Below, piece after piece: positions 60,411 to 64,000 of a stretch of DNA of 64,000 nucleotides (positions are counted from its first letter, which is position 1; every line of letters begins with the position of its first letter). A program made the translations under genes and the position numbers. The notes under the pieces were generated by a model. That model was given only the letters and a program-made list of their open reading frames with translations, did not search any database and was not told the DNA's origin. This DNA comes from CAYFUF01 sp964346245 (GTDB lineage: Bacteria > Bacillota > Clostridia > Tissierellales > Peptoniphilaceae): the NCBI GenBank assembly GCA_964346245.1, contig CAYFUF010000001.1, forward strand, positions 1-64,000. Reading direction: 5' to 3'.

Positions 60411-62828
60411 CTAACTTGTTGCTTTCGCTTTCTTCGCCGGGCTCTTCTCGATAATTGTAATCTCTCCCTGCCTGATGCAAATCTCATAGTTTTTATTCTT
60501 CTTCAACTCGTTAGATAGCATCCGCTCAGCAAAGAGGTCTTCAATCTTTGTCCTGATTTCTCTTTCCAAAGGACGAGCACCAAACTCAGGTTGGTAACTA
60601 TCCTTCGCTAGTTGCTGGGCAACAGCATCGGTGTAGCTTACCTTGTAACCCAGCTCCTGAATTCTTTCCATGAGTTCATCCATTGCTAATCTGGAAATCT
60701 CTAGGATTGAGGATTCGCTCAAGCGGTGGAAAACAACCACATCGTCAAGCCTGTTCAAGAACTCGGGGCGGAAGGTATTCTTCAGCTCTTCGTGGACAAT
60801 CTCTTTCATCTTTTCGTACTCATCAACTTCAACAGTCTCTTCCAAGCCGAAGCCAAGGCGGTTGCCTTTCTCAAGGCGGCTTGCACCAACGTTTGAGGTC
60901 ATGACAATAACCGTATTTCTAAAGTCTACCGTCCTGCCCTTGCTGTCCGTCAGACGTCCATCATCCAAGACCTGGAGCAAGATATTGAAGACATCGGGAT
61001 GAGCTTTTTCAATCTCATCGAAGAGGACAACAGAATATGGCTTAGATCGTACTGCCTCCGTCAGTTGACCACCCTCTTCGTAGCCGATATAGCCTGGAGC
61101 TGAACCGACGAGACGGGAAACGGAATACTTCTCCATATATTCTGACATATCGATACGGATTAAGTTTGCCTGGTCGCCGAACAGGGTTTCCGCAATCTGC
61201 TTGGCTAAATAGGTTTTACCGACACCTGTTGGACCAACAAAGATGAAGGACCCAATTGGGCGGTCTGGTGACTTCAAACCAACCCTTGCCCGCTTCAGAG
61301 CTGAGGAGATGGTGTCTACGGCATGATCTTGACCGATAACCGTCTGCTTCAAATTCTCATCCAGCTTCAGGTAGCGTTCGCTTTCCTTTTGAGTCAGCTT
61401 AGTGACCGGTACATTGGACCACTGAGATACGATGGAGGCAACATGGTCAAAGCCAATGCTTGGCCACTCTTCCCTGTCGCTTCCCTCCTCCTTGATATAA
61501 TCGTAGTATTCCTTGTCTAGCTCTTCCAGCTCGTCTCGAAGCTGTGCAGCCCGCTCAAACTCTTGAGTAAGTGCAGCCTGGGTCTTCTCCTCTTCCAGCC
61601 TTTTCTTCTTCTCTTCCAGCTCCAATTGCTTATCCGAGATTTTGAAGGAATCTACGTGGACCCTAGCAAGCGCCTCATCGATAACATCAATCGCCTTATC
61701 TGGTAACTGGCGATCAGTCAAATAGCGGTCAGTCAAATCAGTCGCTGCAACAATTGCCTCATCGGTGATAATCACCTGGTGGAAGTTCTCGTAGCGCTCG
61801 CGAAGCCCTTGGATAATCTGTATCGTATCCTTCTTAGAGGGTTCTTCGACCAAAACAGGTTGGAAGCGGCGCTCAAGCGCAGCATCTTCCTCAATCTTTT
61901 GCCTATACTCCTCAATGGTCGTCGCACCAATTAACTGCAATTGCCCCTTGGAAAGCGCTGGCTTTAAGATATTTGATGCATCCAGGGTTCCTTCAGCAGA
62001 GCCCGCACCAATGATGGTATGAAGCTCATCGATAAAGACAATCACGTCATCGCGATTGATCAGCTCATCGATAGTATCATTGAGCCTCTGTTCGAAATCT
62101 CCCCGGTATTTCGTTCCCGCCACCATACTGGCCATATCCAAGGAATAAACCGTCTTCTTCTTAATGATATCAGGAACTTCTCCCGTAACGATCCTTTGTG
62201 CAAGTCCTTCTGCGATTGCCGTCTTCCCCACACCAGGTTCACCGATAAGTACAGGATTATTCTTCGTGCGGCGGGACAGAATTTGAACTACTCGGTTAAT
62301 CTCTTTATCCCGGCCAATAATTGGATCAATCTTTCCATTCTTCGCTTGGTCATTCAAGTTGCTGCCGTAAGTGCTCAGATTTGTCTTCTCTTCGGATGCC
62401 TTCTCCTCTTGGATGGCATTCACCAGATTGTGGTAAACCGATTGTTTGTTGACATCGGCAATCGTCAGCATCACTGCTGCTAGGCTAGTCCGATCATTCA
62501 AAATAGCGAGAAGCACATATTCCGCATAGACTTCCTTCTCGCCATTTTGTTGGGCCATCTGCTGGGCCTGCTCAATCAGTCTGCGGGCCGAGCTAGATGC
62601 ATGGGTAGCTGGTTGCGCAGAGCTTCCAATCTCCGAATTGCTCAGCACAACTTTTCGTAACGTATTATAATTTGCCCCAGCCTGAGTCAAGGCGTGGGTT
62701 TCAGGTCCACCTGTTTTCAGCATCGCTAAAAGAAGGTGTTCCGAATCGATCACCTCATGGCGAAATGAAAAACTCTCTGCCGCTGCTGCTTGCATGAGGT
62801 TTTGCATCGGTGTTCGCTTAAACTCCAT
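60411..62828 (-). CDS. clpC: ATP-dependent Clp protease ATPase subunit ClpC
   Basis: Hsp100 unfoldase working with ClpP. 805 residues: Clp N-domain (1-140), AAA1 Walker A GEPGVGKTA (about 205), a short middle with UVR motif (about 405-445, EFERAAQLRDELEEL), AAA2 Walker A GPTGVGKTYLAKQ (about 540), and an LGF tripeptide (NRLGFGLEE, about 665) fitting ClpP docking. I use the ATG after AAAGGAAG overlapping the end of mcsA by 11 bases; an alternative ATG lies seven codons upstream (62849). It directly follows mcsA: no mcsB between. Confidence 0.96.
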   Translation of the reverse strand: MEFKRTPMQNLMQAAAAESFSFRHEVIDSEHLLLAMLKTGGPETHALTQAGANYNTLRKVVLSNSEIGSSAQPATHASSSARRLIEQAQQMAQQNGEKEVYAEYVLLAILNDRTSLAAVMLTIADVNKQSVYHNLVNAIQEEKASEEKTNLSTYGSNLNDQAKNGKIDPIIGRDKEINRVVQILSRRTKNNPVLIGEPGVGKTAIAEGLAQRIVTGEVPDIIKKKTVYSLDMASMVAGTKYRGDFEQRLNDTIDELINRDDVIVFIDELHTIIGAGSAEGTLDASNILKPALSKGQLQLIGATTIEEYRQKIEEDAALERRFQPVLVEEPSKKDTIQIIQGLRERYENFHQVIITDEAIVAATDLTDRYLTDRQLPDKAIDVIDEALARVHVDSFKISDKQLELEEKKKRLEEEKTQAALTQEFERAAQLRDELEELDKEYYDYIKEEGSDREEWPSIGFDHVASIVSQWSNVPVTKLTQKESERYLKLDENLKQTVIGQDHAVDTISSALKRARVGLKSPDRPIGSFIFVGPTGVGKTYLAKQIAETLFGDQANLIRIDMSEYMEKYSVSRLVGSAPGYIGYEEGGQLTEAVRSKPYSVVLFDEIEKAHPDVFNILLQVLDDGRLTDSKGRTVDFRNTVIVMTSNVGASRLEKGNRLGFGLEETVEVDEYEKMKEIVHEELKNTFRPEFLNRLDDVVVFHRLSESSILEISRLAMDELMERIQELGYKVSYTDAVAQQLAKDSYQPEFGARPLEREIRTKIEDLFAERMLSNELKKNKNYEICIRQGEITIIEKSPAKKAKATS

Positions 62829-63321
62829 GTGGATTCTTCCTTTCTTCATTCATCCTAACGAGGGCGTCACCAATATCTGCTATCTCATCTCTTAGCTTGG
62901 CACACTTCTCGTATTCCTCTTGTTCTAGGGCAATCTCTAAAGCCTCTACAGCTTCCGCCCTCTTCCTGCGCAAGCTCTTCAGCTGCTCATCGAAGGCAAT
63001 ATCCCTAGCGCTCTTCGCTTCGCTCTTAACAGGCTTCTCTTGGCTCTTCTTCTGGAAACTAAACTTCTCTTGCCCTGAGTGAGGATTTCGATTAACCTTA
63101 AACTCCATACTCTCGAAGAAGCCTCCTTCTTCAGCCTTCTCTAGCATTGCATTAAGCTGCTCACTCAGCATGACACCACCCCACTCTTGGGGCATGTTCT
63201 GCATCATCTCTTGTAACTTTTCTTTATAGCAAGAGGAGCACATCCTAATTTTCTGTGCCTCTCCATCAACAAAAACGACGATTTCTACAGAGGCATCATT
63301 GGAACAAAAATCACACTTCAT
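62818..63321 (-). CDS. mcsA: McsA-like protein (single zinc finger, UVR motif)
   Basis: 167 residues. N-terminal zinc finger with Cys3-x2-Cys6 and Cys28-x2-Cys31, a non-conserved middle, a Lys-rich linker and a C-terminal UVR motif (about 118-153, LEIALEQEEYEKCAKLRDEI). Bacillus McsA has a second CxxC pair in the middle that serves McsB; here the middle has no Cys at all. Start after AAGGAGACATGAG. In the operon ctsR-mcsA-clpC. Confidence 0.88.
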   Translation of the reverse strand: MKCDFCSNDASVEIVVFVDGEAQKIRMCSSCYKEKLQEMMQNMPQEWGGVMLSEQLNAMLEKAEEGGFFESMEFKVNRNPHSGQEKFSFQKKSQEKPVKSEAKSARDIAFDEQLKSLRRKRAEAVEALEIALEQEEYEKCAKLRDEIADIGDALVRMNEERKNPHGV

Positions 63322-63403
63322 CTCATGTCTCCTTCTCTTTTCTTGTTAGCTATCCTAACTATTATCTACTGGGGATTGATAATTCTCATCCCTCTTTACT
63401 TTT

Positions 63404-63865
63404 CTACAATAAGAAGACGAGGAGCATATTCTTCATGATGCTCGCCCTCACATGGTTCCGGCTAGCCGCTGGAACACACCGCAAGGCATTGTCGTCTACC
63501 GCATGAATCATGATATCACGCTCCCTTGCATTCAAGGCTTCCTGTTCGTATAAAGCGTTCAATACATGCTTAGCCTTATCGCTGGTGATATCACTCTTAA
63601 TAACCTGATTGAGAAGGCCTTGTACTAAATCATCGTCCGGTATCTCCATCTTAGAGATACGAATATAACCTGCCCCTCCTCGTCTGGATTCAATATAATA
63701 CCCCTTGTAGGAGGTAAATCTTGATTTCAAAACGTAATTAATCTGCGAGGGCGCACAAGAAAAGCGCTCAGCTAGTTCATTGCGGCCTATCTCCAACGTT
63801 CCATCTTCACTTTTATCTAGTAAATCGAGCAAATAATGCTCGATTTTTCCTGTCAAACCTGACAT
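63404..63865 (-). CDS. ctsR: Class III heat-shock repressor CtsR
   Basis: Represses clp and other stress genes. 153 residues: winged helix with recognition region RFSCAPSQINYVLKSRF (about 34-50), glycine-rich wing ESRRGGAGYIRI (about 59-70) with Arg62, and C-terminal dimerisation/ClpC-contact domain. Bacillus has four Gly in the wing loop; here it is Gly-Gly-Ala-Gly. ATG after AGGAGAGAAT. Operators found at its own promoter and at dnaJ-clpB. Confidence 0.95.
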   Translation of the reverse strand: MSGLTGKIEHYLLDLLDKSEDGTLEIGRNELAERFSCAPSQINYVLKSRFTSYKGYYIESRRGGAGYIRISKMEIPDDDLVQGLLNQVIKSDITSDKAKHVLNALYEQEALNARERDIMIHAVDDNALRCVPAASRNHVRASIMKNMLLVFLL

Positions 63866-63940
63866 ATTCTCTCCTATCCCAAACATTCCCCAAGAATCCC
63901 TAGTTAGATCCTATTCATTGAAAGTTGGAATGTATACTTT

Positions 63941-63957
63941 TCTGACCAACTTTGACC
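63941..63957 (-). promoter_or_regulatory. CtsR operator upstream of ctsR (autoregulation)
   Basis: Minus strand GGTCAAA-GTT-GGTCAGA, heptads with 3-base spacing; two differences from RGTCAAA-NAN-RGTCAAA. No clear promoter hexamers could be paired with it. Confidence 0.7.
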
Positions 63958-63966
63958 TTTGTTAAT

Positions 63967-63996
63967 AAAAAAATAGTTTCCTCAGAAACTATTTTT
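63967..63996 (-). terminator. Terminator of a gene entering from the right
   Basis: AAAAATAGTTTC / GAAACTATTTTT, perfect, 4-base loop, T run on the minus strand. Isolates the ctsR operon from the next gene. Confidence 0.85.
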
Positions 63997-64000
63997 AGTT

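Noticed and set aside
60058..62483. Plus-strand open frames opposite radA and clpC
   Set aside because: Shadows of well-supported minus-strand genes; no start signals or domains.

Overview
The window comes from a bacterium of the Bacillota (Firmicutes), most likely an anaerobic, Clostridia-like one. The evidence is the ctsR-mcsA-clpC-radA block, a tmk-darA-holB-ricT block, Rex, YacL (PIN/TRAM) and CarD, strong AGGAGG ribosome binding sites, CIRCE and CtsR operators, and two small anaerobe-type electron carriers (rubredoxin and a 2[4Fe-4S] ferredoxin). I cannot name a genus. No rRNA, tRNA, IS element, prophage or CRISPR array was seen. Almost everything is chromosomal housekeeping. The only accessory-looking item is a truncated, toxin-like frame at the left edge. 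One 100-base run of N (12834-12933) marks a scaffold gap inside mglB.

Layout: 1-0.6 kb, C-terminal piece of a putative polymorphic toxin with a nuclease-like tail. 0.7-6.2 kb (minus), a heat-shock operon dnaJ-like/clpB with aroD and asnA behind it, driven by a promoter that carries both a CIRCE (HrcA) and a CtsR site. 6.2-13.1 kb (minus), galactose uptake and Leloir operon mglB-mglA-mglC-mutarotase-galT-galK, with an attenuator hairpin after mglB. 13.3-21 kb (minus), a GDPD-like pseudoenzyme, an ABC-F protein, Rex, a small membrane protein, cardiolipin synthase and TypA. 21.2-22.1 kb, a lone anti-sigma-type ATPase with an attenuator-like leader, divergent from rubredoxin. 22.2-24.3 kb (plus), a diacylglycerol-type glycosyltransferase and a VTT membrane protein. 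24.4-29.1 kb (minus), a complete branched-chain amino-acid ABC transporter livKHMGF.

29.3-35.7 kb (minus) is a protein quality-control run tig-clpP-clpX-lon-engB. 35.9-40.3 kb (minus) holds rsmI-glmM-cca-degV. 40.4-45.5 kb (minus) holds ferredoxin and nadE-tmk-darA-holB-ricT. 45.5-48.6 kb is an SH3 membrane protein divergent from a GH13_8-type branching enzyme. 48.9-53.4 kb (minus) has htpG under CIRCE control, a MATE transporter, an Asp23 protein and a HAD phosphatase. 53.6-57.0 kb has murI, a cobalamin adenosyltransferase and a membrane S41-like protein. 57.1-63.9 kb (minus) is ctsR-mcsA-clpC-radA followed by carD and yacL.

Two themes run through the window. First, stress control: HrcA and CtsR sites are both present, but the arginine kinase gene mcsB is missing from its usual slot, McsA has lost its second zinc finger, and disA is missing between radA and yacL. 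Second, three enzyme-like proteins lack key catalytic residues: the GDPD-like protein, the glutaminase half of NadE, and the S41-like protein. They are the best candidates here for changed functions.
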